From contig JAVYIG010002740.1 in the NCBI GenBank assembly GCA_035222895.1, positions 62,001-126,000 of the forward strand: a DNA stretch of 64,000 nt, written 5' to 3'. This DNA is from Strongylocentrotus droebachiensis (taxonomy: Eukaryota; Echinodermata; Echinoidea; Camarodonta; Strongylocentrotidae). Of the stretch, positions 1 through 13,329 are shown one piece after another. The notes beneath the pieces were generated by a model, which saw only the letters and a program-made list of their open reading frames with translations, was not told the origin of the DNA and did not search any database. The position numbers were made by a program, and so were the translations under genes. Numbering within the stretch: the first letter of the stretch is position 1; each line of letters opens with the position of its first letter.

Positions 1-1280
1 TTCATGGCAAAATAAAGAGTAAACACTGAATAGATTCATGCATGGATGATTTTTTTTCCTGCAGATTCATGAATGTATATTCCTTCAAGTATGATTTACG
101 GAAAGTTCACATCTAACGTAGAAAGTGAGAGTTTGGCCAGTGATCCTAAAATTATGTGCAGCATTATTTAAAAAAAAGCTAAATACAAAATCCTTGAACA
201 GATATATAGGAATTAATTACCCAAAATACGCTCTGAACTTTAGTAAAAAAAACTGCGATTTATCTGATACAGATATGAACGCTCTAAAGGTATATTACAT
301 AAATGTATATGAAGGTATGTTACATAAATGTATAACATTATTACATAACTCTGCCCCATGTGCGCATAACCTAATTGCATTGCAATAGCTTCCTGTCATA
401 ATATTTCTATTTTTGTCACTCTTCAACATGACAAGTGTATTTTCATCATTATCCCCGATTAAAACCTTTTATAACATGGAAATCTGAGATCATATTACGA
501 AAGTGATTTCCGGCCTCCAAGAATCTCGAGTGGGAAGTGAGCAGGGATTAACGGCGCACTTCATTTACGAAATTGACAATGAAGGAGCTTTTTAAAGGGG
601 CCTGTCCCGTATTACCAGTAATGATAAAGATATTTGTCTATACTTTTGTTCGTCTGACGTTGAATTTTGTATGGAAGAGATACTCTACATGTTTTGTTGT
701 TGTCGGTAATCGATAGATTGACAATATTATTCGGACATCATTTTGCTACGTATTCTCACATGACTACACGGAAATACAGTTCATTTTGCCCTGAGGCTCA
801 TTGTGAAAAACGTTTTTGTTCCTTAGTATGTTATCGTGAAGAATTATATGCATTTCCTTTTAGGATAAGAGGTTGATCGTACCAGCTGCACTTTCATATT
901 TAAAAAAAAGGTCGTCTGTCCTCACAACAACAGCATTTAGATTGGTAATCAGATCGTACTCTCTTCTTTATTTTTCATCGGTGCATCTTTTTCAAAATAA
1001 TGATAGAAAATGGAATTTGAAATGACCTCTTGTGGAGATGAAAGTGGGGGGGGGGGGCAATGAATATTGAAGAACGTTTCAGCCATATCTAAGTCTTAAC
1101 CATTTCAAGGTGCCAGGGAGAATTTTAAATATAAGAAGATTGATTTATTGATTTGGTATGGTCTTCTACGACATCGAATTCTGATAACCTTGCATTATAG
1201 ACTTTAGAGACTTCCAGAAGGCATGTTCCCTATCTTTTGTACGACCTAGGTTTCATCGTTAATCCAATAATCAGTCAATC
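1..1280. other. Gene-free stretch
   Basis: No supported gene. Open frames here are short, have no recognisable domain and lack neighbouring exon-like blocks. A G-run lies near 1047-1057. Nothing else stands out. Confidence 0.5.
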
Positions 1281-1456
1281 ATAGGTGTAGCCAGGGGCAC
1301 AAGGGGTCACCCCCTCCCCCCCCCCCCCCACCACCATGTTCATCCGCTCAAAACAGGCATCCACGGAACTTAGGTAACCTTATACCATACCTTACCCCCT
1401 CCCACTGCCGTCTGTGCCCCCGCCCCACTATTCAACAAGTCTGGCTACGCCTGTGT
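1281..1456. mobile_element. Possible small inverted-repeat element
   Basis: The left end reads ATAGGTGTAGCCAGGGG and the right end GTCTGGCTACGCCTGTG, so the outer ~14 bases are imperfect inverted complements (core GTAGCCAG / CTGGCTAC). The interior is C-rich with a long C run. No convincing target-site duplication was found, so the family is open. A degenerate MITE is the most economical reading. Confidence 0.35.
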
Positions 1457-1965
1457 AGTCAGCGACTAATGCTCAAGAGGTTATCGCATTATGGAGGATT
1501 CAATCATTGATTGATCTTGGAGGATGATCTGTCGATAGTGAATTATGTTCGCCTCTATCCATCCAAGCCTGCAAATCAACCGTGTACATGGATGCTATTA
1601 ACATGATTAAGGCAAGGAGCGTCGGTTGGTTGTTCCCAGCTCGTTCTCGTTTAAAGGCTCGAAGCGAAATAGTTTAAGGAGCAACTCTTATTCTTACAGG
1701 AAAGATTATATGTTTTTACAATGTAAGACACTCATTTTTTGCATGGATATCAGTGACGTAACTGCTTGGAGTGCGGGGGCATGTGTTTTCCATTCCGAAG
1801 GCGAAAACAAGTATTTTTTTAAAGAAGAAAAAGAGTGAAAGACAAGAAGAGGGGAAAGGCAACTTTAACAGAAGATGATACGACCCTTCCCACCCCTCCT
1901 GTCTGATGATGGCTTAATTGTTCACTAGCATTGCATTACCTTAGTCTGAGGGGGCGGTCCCCCCT

Positions 1966-1966
<1 letters not shown>

Positions 1967-2013
<47 letters not shown>
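1967..2013. repeat. (CA)n microsatellite
   Basis: About 47 bases of uninterrupted CA dinucleotide repeat, directly visible. It is followed at about 2050-2070 by CCTACGCCACTG, a sequence resembling the ends of common invertebrate inverted-repeat elements. Confidence 0.9.
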
Positions 2014-2018
<5 letters not shown>

Positions 2019-4967
2019 TACCAACAACGCCAGCGCCCTTTGAATTGCTTGCACCAACCTACGCCACTGATGGCAATTATTGTAGCGTACATAAATAACT
2101 GATTACCCTCTTCTGAAGTGAATTCCGTGTCTTCATTTCGAGAGCATAATTATTCACTACAAAGACTTTCCAGAAGAGGCATCTTCCTTCAACTAATATC
2201 TTCTTCTTTTGTTATAATTTTTTTAATTTTTTAATTTATTTTTATTATCTTATATTTATTATTTATGAGGGAGAGGGAGCTGATTTATAATAATATCTTT
2301 ACGGCTTTTCTTTTCATCCATTTCGCTTTACATCGATTTTAATTCCGTTTACTCTTTACGTGTTCTTTATACTCTAGATGTTGACCGTGTTTTGCCATTA
2401 CATGATCTGCAGATTGCTTGCAAATCAATCTCCTTTTTTCATCTCCTCACTCTCACAAAACCCCCAATCTTTTAATCCGATTTCACTTCTATTTACATAC
2501 CAACCTTTCTGATTTTCTAATTCTCGCCTGAAACACAATATTCCCATTTCTTTCTTCACGGGAGCGACTTGTTTGTGAAATCCTAGACATCATGGAACTA
2601 GAGAGGTCTCCCAGGCACCTCTTCTCGTTCTTCACCCACGTTGCTATGCATACTGATTTCGATTTCGATGAATTGATCCACACCTACATCTATATCTATA
2701 CCTTAAAGGCTCGATGCCATCTATCTGATTACGAGAAGTCATCACTTTGCTTCAGGCATAACTTTTTCCCTTTATTTCTTCTTTAAAATAATATATTTTA
2801 TTGAATTAGTTTACAATTCAATTTTTACTTTTAATCTATTTTCATTATTTCTATGTATTTGTTAAACAATTTATTTCAGTTATCATGTCATTGCGAACAA
2901 TTGGAACTTCATACTCTCAACGTTCGTCGACACCTGATAGCAGTTCATGAAAGCACGTGCGTGGTGGGGGATGAGGTCAACTTTTTAGCGCTGATCGCGT
3001 TGTAACCTCATGAAATTAAGTGGCGTACCTGTTCACTTTTAAAATGGTTATTTTTTTAATCCAAGAATTTAAGAAAACATTTTAGATTTGATTATACTCA
3101 TAACTATGAAAGAGAATGGTAAAGGAATCTTATCAAGAAAAAGACTGTTCTGGGGCACTTGGCAAATTTAAGTCCTTGTCGCTAGCGTCTACCGTATAAA
3201 AGATCTACAGTAAAAAATAATTAGAAAAAATATATATTGTTGTTGTTTAAGTTAGGCAAGTTAGTCAGTTTATGACCATTATTGCCGAAAACTATTTAAA
3301 AAAATTGTTTTGAATTCAAATTTATTTAATACACTCACATAATATGCGTGTATATATTATAAATATTATATATTTCTTCTTCTTCTTAAAAAACCAACGA
3401 AAAAAAGGGGGAGATAATGATATTAAGTTAGATTACCGATCCCTAACCCTATATATTCATGTTTTTCAAAGCTGATTATTTTCTATTTACACGTACATGT
3501 CGACATTTTTAAAGATAAAGGCCTTTATTTTTTTAATATGAAAAAGAGAGGCGAAAATGCGACGAAAGTTATACATAAGGTTCCGGGCATCATTACAGTG
3601 AATATGTATCTCAATTGAGTGTTTCTAAGTGTTTCTGAGTGGTCTAGGCACCATGCGTTACAAAATAAAAAGATCACTGCGCACTCACGCCGAGTAGCCG
3701 AGAAGCCTGTTTCACGCCGAGCAAAGCCTAGCTTTCCATGCAATCGAAACCGGGCTGACCAGATTAAACGTGATAAAACAGAAATACGAAGTTGTAAACC
3801 ATCCACAGACTCTGGTAAAATTAATTATATTATTGCAATTGTTATTTTCAGTTTTCTTTATTGATAACTGAATTTTCTTTTTATAACTGAACATGGCGTA
3901 TAATATTCAGCACTGAATGAACGCCATATTAAAACAAGTACAGTCGAACAACATACAGTGAATGATCAGATAATGAAATGCTGCATTTTCCGCTCCTCTT
4001 CGAATTAGTGTGACTTGGATTTGTATTTGGTGATCCCCCCCCCCCCCCTCATCACTCGACTTTTCCTTTTCCCTCATGTCACCGCCCTCTCTCCCTGAAC
4101 CGTGTAGCATCACAATTCTCTACGGAGCTTGCACATCACGAATAATCGAAGGTGGAATAATGAGAATACCATGCATTAGGCTGGGTAATGTTGATGCTCC
4201 ATGGGAAAAAGATAATTCCCGAAATAATTAGAAGAGGAATGTTGGGTTGTTTACGGCTTTGGCTATGTTTAGACTTTATATAGTTGTTCAGGTCATTCTA
4301 ATCATGAGTTTGATATACTCATCGACTTCAAGTTAACTCGACTGCCATGGCAACGAGAATCGCCTGTCTAGGACTTACAATTATTGATTATTGGAGTGGT
4401 GTTTTCGCATCTCTTCATGAAAGAGGCTCCTGAATAAGTATTAATTACATAAGTTGAAGAGAGTGTAGCCTGACGAGACTATACGTGTCTTTACCATGGC
4501 CTGACTACGGACGACGCAGCAATCAAGTGCGTGCAACAAACGCGAAACCGAAGCGAGAGGAGAACTTCGGTCTGTTTCGCGAACGCTTGCCATGTAGAGA
4601 TTAAGTGGCTGAATACCGTTAATCAAGTCCATTCGTTTACGTGCAGTTGTCCAAAAGAAGACGTAAATGGCGTTAATCAGTATTTGCCAAGCTGCATTCC
4701 CTTTAATGCGCGTTGCACACGAGGCGTCATTTTTGATATATTATTACCTAAACCTATACGCTCATTAGCCTTTTGATGTAATTTTCGAATGCTCCGGTTA
4801 TTCAACGCAACATAATGGAAAAGGGGTGGGCCTTAGTGCGATGTATTTCTTACATGTTGCGTCAAAAATCACGTATCGTTTGGAACGGTCATAACTGTAT
4901 ATTTCCGAAAAATATGAAGAGGACTTCGTGGTCCGGGAGCCGGGAGCCGGGGGGGGGGGGGGGGGGT
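2014..4967. other. Gene-free stretch
   Basis: Nothing recognisable as coding. AT-rich blocks lie around 2210-2270 and 3230-3390, a C run near 4036-4048, and a run of about 18 G at 4950-4967 just before the tandem repeat. Open frames overlap on both strands and look like chance. Confidence 0.45.
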
Positions 4968-5450
4968 CAACCTAGCTGAAAAGGAAACCAATTTCCATGT
5001 GCCAGGATGTAAAGATCGCATAGCCCCATATAACGAATTGACCGTCTGGCATGTCCTAAGTGGTGGGTGTGGCCAGGGGGACGCCCCAAAGTGGTCAAAA
5101 AATGATCAGCTGGAAAGGAAACCCTAAGAAACCCATATGAGAAGATTCGCCGTAGTCTCGAGGTATATGAATGGGCAATGCAAGACGTTTTAAGTGGTGG
5201 AAGGTGCCCGCCAGTCGCCCCCAAAGAGGTCAAAAAATTGAGCTAGATCAGCTGGAAAGGAAACCCCATGAAACAAATGGGAAATTGTTCGGCAGAGTCC
5301 ATATATACACAAATGACCACAGCCAGACGTTTTGAGTGATGGGGAGTGCCTGTCAGACGCCCCTTAACCGCCCCAATCCCCAAAATTGAGCTTGATCAGC
5401 TGGAAAGGAAACCCAATGGAACCTATATGAAAAGGTTTTCTCCTTCTCCT
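4968..5450. repeat. Four-unit degenerate tandem repeat (~142 bp)
   Basis: The phrase GATCAGCTGGAAAGGAAACC starts at 5104, 5246 and 5394, and a diverged version starts near 4971, giving spacings of about 133, 142 and 148 bp. Between these anchors the units also share an AGACGTTTTAAGTGGTGG-like block and a GACGCCCC..AGAGGTCAAAA block. The array is a diverged minisatellite. Its spurious open frames are not coding. Confidence 0.8.
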
Positions 5451-7554
5451 TGCGGGACTAATGTGAAAGGCATATAATTTTAAGGTTTAAACTTCCTTTT
5501 TTCCCTCCTTCCCGATATGAAGTTATAAAACATAAGAGCTACCCTAGGTTTTAACTTTAGCCTTGTGCTACTGTAAAAGTCAATGACGATCTTTTTTTCA
5601 AAATCTTTCTATCTTTACCTATATAGGCCTATACAGTAGTTATTGTTACTGAGTTATTAACATTCACAAAATAATGTCCAACCAAATGCTTTTCGCAACT
5701 CCCCCTAACAACTTTATTTCTGAAGGCAATATCAGAACGCAACACATATGTTTTTAACACCAAGGAAAAATCCATCTGAGATCAAACGAAACAATATTAA
5801 AACATGTCCATTTATAAAACGTAACAAATAATTTTCCAGAAACTTATTGTCCCTACTTGAGTTGGATCGTATATGGTACATAATCTGCTTGAAATGATCG
5901 TAGCACATTTTACTAGCTTGAACTTACAGAGTATAACATGCAGATTTCCACTTGAGCAACTGCTGATATAAAAAAAACTAAGCACACTTAGCACATTCAC
6001 TTAATTTTCTTATCCGCCCATTTCCTGGCAATATATAATATTATTGTAAAGAAAAATAATCTAGGCTGTTACTTCTTTTAAAATTTCTTTTTCCAACCTA
6101 TCCAACTCATTCACTGTGAAATAAACATAATACTTTAAGACAATATTTGTGACCGAATATTTAAACACAGTTGAAAAGAAATGTATCTATACGAACTGTA
6201 TTACATAAATTAAAAGGAAAAAGTAAAATACATCCCATTACATGCATCGGGTTACTTTAAGAATGAAAAGTGACGATCGTATTAACAGCGTATTACGTTG
6301 TATTGTTGCGGCTTTTATGTATAATAAGCACAATTATGATGAACAAGCATTCCTATAAAATGATTATACTGCAAATATAATGAGTTGATACGTATGATAT
6401 CAACCATTCATAATTACGTCATTCATGTTGATACATTATTGATAACCAACAGATGATCTTGAAAATGTCTTCAAATACAGTACATTTACTTTACAACACA
6501 CTTTGGTACTGAAATACCTTCACTCTTACCAAAATATTATGGCTATTTTAAGGAACAATGACATATTACTTGGTATGAATATATACAACACAATATCTGA
6601 CAAGTTGATCACCATTTCCGGTCTGCACTGACATCATTCGACATGTTTTCCTTTATAAATAACACTTCTATTATGTTCATGCGTCTTGGTTTCTCTAACT
6701 TGGTGAAGTTGTATAGGTGTCAATGATGAAATAAATGTAACAGCTTATCATATATTATAGTGTAATCACGTTGTAGTAGTTGTGGTCAAACTCTGACAAA
6801 TAAATTCTACCTAAAAAGGTTATGTAGCGTATTAGCAGCATGACTATACAAGTCATGTTGAAGATAGATCCGCGACATTCATTTTGCTCCGTCGATACGT
6901 GCCCCTGGCTATAAGGCTGGCTTTATTTCTTCAAATAGGCTACATAAGTTTCGGGTTAGAGATGTGACTAAACTTTACATTTGTTTTAGGTTCAGGGTTA
7001 GGTTTTTTATTGTTGGGTCCAATGTTGAAGTCCGGAATTCGGTTAGTATACAGGAAATCGACTGAGGAGCCATTGTCTCCGGAGCTTCCGTTGGTTTTGG
7101 TGGACGTCAAGCGAGAAGACTGTTCTCGTATCATCTTTCTAATTGGATTGAAGCATCGGGCCCAGGTGATGACTAACGCGTTCGCGGTCGCACCAAAAGC
7201 CGCATCATATATTAAATTCCTCTCTGCTCTGGCTGTACTAGTCCGAATTGTTTTCTCCCTTTTTATTATTTCCTCAATTCCAATAAATTCTTATTTCCTC
7301 AATTCCAATAAATTCTTGTTTCTAGGCACTGAAACAATGCGAATTCATTTCATCCTTTAGATTTACAGGCCAATATAAGGCATCCATGATAGATTTTCGT
7401 AGGGGTACTGATTCTATAAATCAGGTATCTTCGGCTAACCGGATTATAATTAATATTTCATATGATTTCCTTTTCACATCATTTTAAAGAGATTGTTGGA
7501 AGATCATAATCATTCTTAAAACATTTTATCTTTGCGTGTTAACTTATGGTATTT
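5451..7554. other. Gene-free stretch with a 25-bp tandem duplication
   Basis: No gene recognised. At 7268-7292 and 7293-7317 a 25-bp segment (ATTTCCTCAATTCCAATAAA and five more bases) is repeated head to tail without a mismatch, a recent slippage or duplication event. The rest is AT-rich unique-looking sequence. Confidence 0.45.
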
Positions 7555-7730
7555 GAGGCTTCTTTTTTCGAAAGTCAAAAGCACCCACACTCGTGCAAAT
7601 TTATGCGCAGTCTTCTAATTTTTTAGAGACTCTTATGTTTGTCCATGTCTTGAAATTTCATAGAAGTCACATTTTACGCAATTTTAAAGTCGTTTGAAGA
7701 GATTCGAGTAGGGAATTAATTCTTTAAAGG
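7555..7730. repeat. Dispersed repeat, copy A
   Basis: Shares an ordered series of blocks with 8760-8930: TTTTTTCGAAAGTCAAAAGC, TGTCCATGTCTTGAAATTTC and AATTTTAAAGTCGTTTG correspond in order to similar blocks in the second copy. The copies are diverged. No terminal structure is clear, so the family is unknown. Confidence 0.45.
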
Positions 7731-7963
7731 TGAAATTCAAAGAAAATTACAAATATGTCAACTAATGTATCACTAGAAACTGGTAAGCTAACATATGGCA
7801 ATCGTACAATTTTTAGGTCAACTACATATTGGGTGATTTATAAAAATACAAATACAACCACCTCCCTAGCAGCTAGGATATACGAGAGATTCGCCGGAAA
7901 AATAACGATGTTTTAATGACGTCACTATATGGACCAATACTGTATACCTGTATACTGTATATC

Positions 7964-8039
7964 TGTAAAGCGCTTAGGCACATCGTTGGATCGGTGTATT
8001 GAGCGCTATATAAAAAAAACGGATTATTATTATTATTAT
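7964..8039 (+). repeat. LINE/SINE-type 3' tail with (ATT)n
   Basis: The segment reads CTGTAAAGCGCTTAGGCACA, then GAGCGCTATATAAAAA, then a (TTA)n tail. The GTAAAGCGC...GCGCTATATAA...(ATT)n arrangement is recalled as the 3' end of L2/CR1-like LINEs and SINEs that share their tails in many animals. No body or promoter is visible, so it is a short 3' fragment. The family assignment is from memory of the motif. Confidence 0.5.
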
Positions 8040-8759
8040 ACTGCCCAAGCAGACGACATCCCATAAAGAATGAATATAATTGCAAAGCTATTATTTGTCA
8101 AATTAAAACGAGTTTAGTGTATATAAATGTAATGGCATGTCAAACCATTCAAAAGGGGATATGACCTGATTCTGATAACTAAAATCTTTTGCTTGTAAAT
8201 ACACAGGATAGAGGTTAATAAACAATCAAAGAAACCAGACTTTCAAATTGAAACCCCCCCGGAATGATATTAAAGGACGGCATTTGTTCCTTCTTGAAAC
8301 GCCGAACATACCGCGGTGTGTGCAGCTGAATATACAATGGCGTCTGATTTTGTTTACAAGCGACAGATTCCTTTATTTTTGTATCGCTGCATTTGTCATT
8401 AAAATAAAACCATGCGCGGGGTTTAGAGTGAGGCAATAGATTATACATTTATCCTGACGGTAGTGAAGTAAGAGAAAGAACTCAAGAGAAGATGAAAACA
8501 CAGGCACTGAAAATGTGTGAGATATCATGGGACATCGTCTGCTTGTGCAAATCATGTCCATACTGTGATCTCACACATCTCAGCAGCGTACGGAGAGCTC
8601 TTCAGGTGCTATGCCGGGGCTGTATTTAAGCGTTTTGTAATTTATAATAATCATTACTTCGAATGTTTCCAAGCATTGAATTTTGATAACCTTGTCGAAT
8701 CAAAGTTTCAACTTTGCAATAATGAAAATAAAGTTAGTTTTTAAAATCAATTTTAAAGA

Positions 8760-8930
8760 CTTGTTAACGTATGGGACTTCAGATTTTTTCGAAGGTCAAA
8801 AGCACTCATATTTCTGCAGATTGATGCGATGTTTCCTCCGCTTCCGGAGTTTATGTCATGGTAGTGCATGTCTTTAAATTTCATATGTATTACATGTTAC
8901 GTAAATTCAAAGTCATAATAGGGGAATTGT
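8760..8930. repeat. Dispersed repeat, copy B
   Basis: Partner of the copy at 7555-7730, in the same orientation 1.2 kb downstream. Matching blocks include TTTTTTCGAAGGTCAAAAGC, GCATGTCTTTAAATTTCATA and AAATTCAAAGTC. Divergence is substantial. Confidence 0.45.
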
Positions 8931-11900
8931 AACCAAGAACCTTAATTGCCTTCCCGTGTATACAACCTATGGCGAGGGTAACGTTTTGAGACCTTCATCC
9001 TATACACCCAAAGCGAGGGTTTATTACAGAAGCACGTTCCACAGAAATGTCTTGTATAAGAGAAGGTTAATTTGCTCATAGGGACAAAAACAGGCAAAAG
9101 AATAAGTTGCATCCGGACATAGGAAGAAAGCCGTAGAAAGATGCAAGTCAGAAGAGATGGGGAACTGATGGAGAGGGATGGGGAATAGAGAGGATGGAAA
9201 GGGATGGAGAGAGAGAGAGAGGGGGGGGGGGGCAGACAGACGGACATAACTATACGGAGACAGGATAACGGATAATGAGTAATTTTCATCCGTAACACAA
9301 TTTAATATTGGACAATAAATACCCAAACGGCTTCATTGCCATTCACCATTCACAAAAACAATCCTATCAATCTTATAACCACTAAGCTATTAATGTCGTC
9401 CCAATAGATCCGTCTCTTTTACTTTGACATTTAATTACATGCACAATTTATGATGAGTTTACTTCTTGTGTAACATAATATACCCCTATTACACTCCTTT
9501 ATTATCTACTTCCGTTTTACGTCAGGTTTTTGTTTAAGATTTACTTTTCTGTGAGAGGGCGTAATGGTGAATGAAGATTTTCCCCCCTCTTTTTAATACA
9601 GACAAATAAGATTGAATAACTTAGTAGAAAAAAGAAGAAATGTCAAATAAAGATGAAATTTGCTTATTCACGCATTGGTCTATATACTACTCACCTTATA
9701 ATGTATCAATGTTTCCCATCTTTTATATCTATCCTCGTAAACTCTGTCTGAGGCTATCATGTGTGTGATGAGCAAAACAATAAAACATTTGAGTTGTATG
9801 TTGGACAAATAAATGAAATTAAATGATTGAATGACTTTATACGAAGATCGTTGACCTCAGAAGGATTTGATAAAATAATAGGCAGAAATAGGAGCAATTA
9901 TTTACAAACGCCAGTGCAAGTTTCATTTTCAATTTTTAATGATGGAGGCAGCCCACCCGAACGTTCCAAAATATTGAAAGGGGAAATAAATACATGTGCA
10001 ACAATGCTTTCATCAGAGACATGTTGCAATATTATACTTGCGGGTACACATTATACTGTATGCAATGACTTCAATACAACGATATTGACGATTCAAATCT
10101 AAAGCGCCAGAGAAGTCTGTTCTTCGAAGCCTCGGTGTGTTACAAGTACGACCTAAAACAAATATAAAGATATATGTGGCATAACCTGCATGTCTCAAGA
10201 TATCAATGGGGCATCAACATCGTTTGGGGCATGCACCTGTCTTCGAAACGTGGTTGATAAAATGCGCATTAATTTAACAGGTTTAACGATGTCATTGGAT
10301 ATGGTAGGGTGTTAGAGGGGTAGCATCATCTGCTTTCATCTCCCCCTCCCTCTCCCTTTCTTTAGTTTCATTTTCATTCTTTTTTTCGTCATTTGATGGG
10401 GCTGGTCCCATGCACCCCTCCCCCCCCCCCCCCCCCTGGAGCTAGGCCGCTGTGGAGTTTGGGGCGCCATGCTGATGCATATGGATGATCTAGCTTGTCT
10501 TGCCTGCACGCAAGCGATGAATCTTAAGGAGACGAGGAAGACATATTGAGTGTCCCTATCTGATATTTAGAGACACGTTCAGTTTTTGTTTGAAGTTTTT
10601 TTTCCAGCCTGGATGATTATAATGTGAACACAATACCATGCTGGATTCAAGCTGGAATAACATAGAATATATAATTTCAGTTCCAATCCCTTCTTCCTAA
10701 TTTGGGCTCCATTCCTCGTGTTGTGTTTTCCTTTGACCATTGAAAGTCAAGTGAATCTGTAAGCTCATGCCCATGAAATATATGTTACATCTTTTATATT
10801 CATCTTGATGGCCCCTCTAATTTGGAAATAGCTAAAATTGCGAATGAAAATGGAGAATTCCAAGACAACGATATTGACAATGGTAAGTGTTTGACGTGTA
10901 AATCCTATCCCCTTTCCAGAAAATTTAACTTTTTTGTTTATTGTGATAATTTGAGTCACTTGTATATGAATATCAGTATTATGAATTTAATCAATACCTA
11001 TTTAATTTATATAACAACTCGCAGGCCCTTTTGTCTCATTTCACACACACGTTCTCTCTCTCTCTCTCTCTGATGATGATGATGATGATGATAATTACAT
11101 GTTTTGTTTACTCAGAGTAGTCTCACCAATACCAATAATGTTCTCCTTGAGGGCCCTGAAATCATAATGAGCTTCAATAACTCCATCTCTCTCTCTCTCT
11201 CTCTCTCCCCCCTCTCTCTCTCCTTGAAGGTCTTTGCGCTTAATGACTTTTGTTAACTTGTTTCTCAAAAAACAGTGAACATCGAATGAATTATATAACC
11301 AACCTATAGAGATTCATGGCAATTTTAATCAGTTTTCTATTTTTAGTGTATATCAAGTGGAAGAAAAAGGAAGTCAAAACAATAGTAATATTCATCATAT
11401 CATGCGGCACAAGGGGGCAGTTGCTCGTGATAATAACAACGGTATCAAAACTAGTGGATCATATTTCTTTTTCTTCAGGATAATCTGCCTCCTTCACTGC
11501 TGAAGATTCGTGCAGATGTGTAAGTGCATGTGTAGGTGCAGTATTCAAGATTAGAATTCGGACCAGTACCTCGATAGATCTCCATCCTTTCCATCCTGAA
11601 AATATATCGACCCCCCCCCTCCTCCCTGCTAAGTATTTTAAGGTGTAGGTCTCAAGGTGATGTTGGTATTGGTCTCTGCACTTGTTAAATTGCATCAGTA
11701 TAGAGAAACTGTCTGGAAGACATCTAAAATAACTGATTGTGTAGTCAGTTGTAGATCCCTTCGAGGGGAAAAGGGATCAATTTGAAGATTAACTTTTTTC
11801 TGTCAGAAGGTTTAAATAGACCTATGGTGTAAGCGATGTCAGCTCCTATCCAGCTGTAAATATGAAATGCAGGATTCGGTAATCCAGATCGTCAAACCGT

Positions 11901-12556
11901 TCATCAATATTTAATACCAAGTTATTTGACCAACGAAAGAGGCAACAGGCTTGCCCCTTATAGACTGTAGACCCTATTTTTTATCAAGTATCTGCAGTTG
12001 ATCCAGGGTCATGTTTCTTTGGGATATACAATACACACGATTGCAACTATATTCTTTAATCCACCCAAGGGCAATTCTAACACCCTAAAATTGTATGTCC
12101 CATACAAATCATGTTCGACTAACAAAATACATCATTGTCATGTACGCATATTTGAATTGGTGAGGCTATTGAAATTGCCTCAGAATGATTTTTCGAAAGT
12201 ACTTGGTTGCTATCGTGTCAAGGGAATAGGGTATTGAAATTGGATTTCAATTGATTTCTTGAGAGTTTTGCGATTGTGTTTTATCAGAAGTATCTAGTAG
12301 TGGAGAGGCTTTTCTCTCCCCCTCTTTCTCTCTGTCTGTATATTGAAATACATGCTTTCAGGGGGAGAGGGAGAGATTTAGACATGATAGTTCTCCCAAA
12401 TTATTATGCTATATTCGTATAACTACATGTATAACCTTGTTTGTAGTACGATTCGAAGATGGCGCTGTTGCATAAAAAACATAGAATCTCTACTGCTCGA
12501 GAATAATTTGGGATATTCTGTGGATATATATATAGCGTATATATACAGTATAGACT
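8931..12556. other. Gene-free stretch rich in simple repeats
   Basis: No gene recognised. It contains a purine-only tract ending in GA repeats and a G run (about 9150-9232), a C run near 10420-10437, a (CT)n followed by (GAT)n at 11048-11090, a second (CT)n at 11188-11221, and CT/GA tracts flanking 12310-12375 in opposite orientation. The open frames are products of these low-complexity tracts. Confidence 0.45.
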
Positions 12557-12815
12557 TAAGCCCCTTTCACACCGGGTCAAACGTAGAGTTGCGTAGTGTT
12601 CGGTACCGACTACGCCGAGCGTACGCTGTCCTACGCTGGCCTACGTAACTATAGACTGAGGGACGCAAGGGGGTACGCGAGAAGGACGCAAAGAATTAAA
12701 CATGTTTAATGTTTTTTTCGTTTATAATTTCGGCGTAGACACTAGACGCAGAAAGTACGCATTTTTACGCAAGTCTACGCAACACTACGCTACCATATAC
12801 GTCAGTCCGACGAAG
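12557..12815. repeat. TACGC-rich repeat, possible truncated DNA transposon end
   Basis: Begins TAAGCCCCTTTCACACCG and is packed with GTACGC, CTACGC and GCGTAG motifs in both orientations, so it can fold back on itself. The left end resembles Harbinger-type termini with a TAA target site. No matching right terminus (GGTGTGAAAGGGGC) is found, so the call is tentative. Confidence 0.35.
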
Positions 12816-12897
12816 CAGTAAAAGCTTGCATGCGCATACAGTAAGCAACCGTACGTACGCAACCGTATTAAGCAAACATTGGCTTTCCGGTCTTGAC

Positions 12898-13329
12898 CAG
12901 GCGCGGATCTACGGGGGGGGTTTAGGGGGTTCAAACCCCCCCCTTGGGCGGCCCAAAAAAAAAAAAAAAAAAAAAAAAGGAAAAAAAAAAGAAAAAAAGA
13001 AAGAAAAAAGAACGCACGCTGTAGAGAGAAACCCTTTCAAGTGCAAATATTGTGAGAAGATATTCAACTCATCTGGTAACTTAACCAAAGTCTGGATAAC
13101 TCTGGATATAACTGTGTATTAAACTGTACTTGATTTAAAAAGACGTTATCATGCATTGCTTGTTATGGTCTCCATTGTGTTAATAGATGCCAGGAAAACA
13201 TCATTTACGGGGTTCAAATAAACACCCCAAAAAAAATCGGCTCGCCGCTTCGCGGCTCGTTGACGATGCTCCGCATCGTCATTATTTTGGTCAAACCCCC
13301 CCCTTAGCAAAAAGCTAGATCCGCCCCTG
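12898..13329. mobile_element. Non-autonomous inverted-repeat DNA element
   Basis: The left end CAGGCGCGGATCTA and right end TAGATCCGCCCCTG are near-perfect inverted complements. The same five bases, TTGAC, flank both ends (12893-12897 and 13330-13334). The interior holds a G/C-rich hairpin near the left end, a poly-A stretch, a zinc-finger exon fragment and a GC-rich palindromic piece near the right end. The termini resemble those of the 2.1 kb hAT-like element at 22196, which has an 8-bp duplication, so this copy may be a relative whose target duplication has partly decayed. Confidence 0.7.
13012..13089 (+). pseudogene. C2H2 zinc-finger exon fragment
   Basis: One open frame reads THAVERNPFKCKYCEKIF followed by NSSGNLTK. 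This is the linker plus first half of a Krueppel-type C2H2 finger: TGEKPF-like linker, CxxC pair, conserved F, and SxxLxxH start. The frame departs from the pattern before the HxxxH pair (it continues VWITLDITVY and stops), so no finger can fold. It lies wholly inside the inverted-repeat element and next to a poly-A stretch. I infer capture of a host zinc-finger gene piece rather than a local gene. Confidence 0.75.

Noticed and set aside
8942-9326. Overlapping minus-strand open frames of 100 and 118 codons
   Set aside because: Low-complexity Pro/Ser/Leu sequence from a GA-rich tract, with no domain, no paired exons and no conserved motif.
12826-13122. A + strand gene encoding a zinc-finger protein
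   Set aside because: The frame runs through transposon termini and a poly-A stretch, and the finger lacks its histidine pair. Only a captured fragment is supported.
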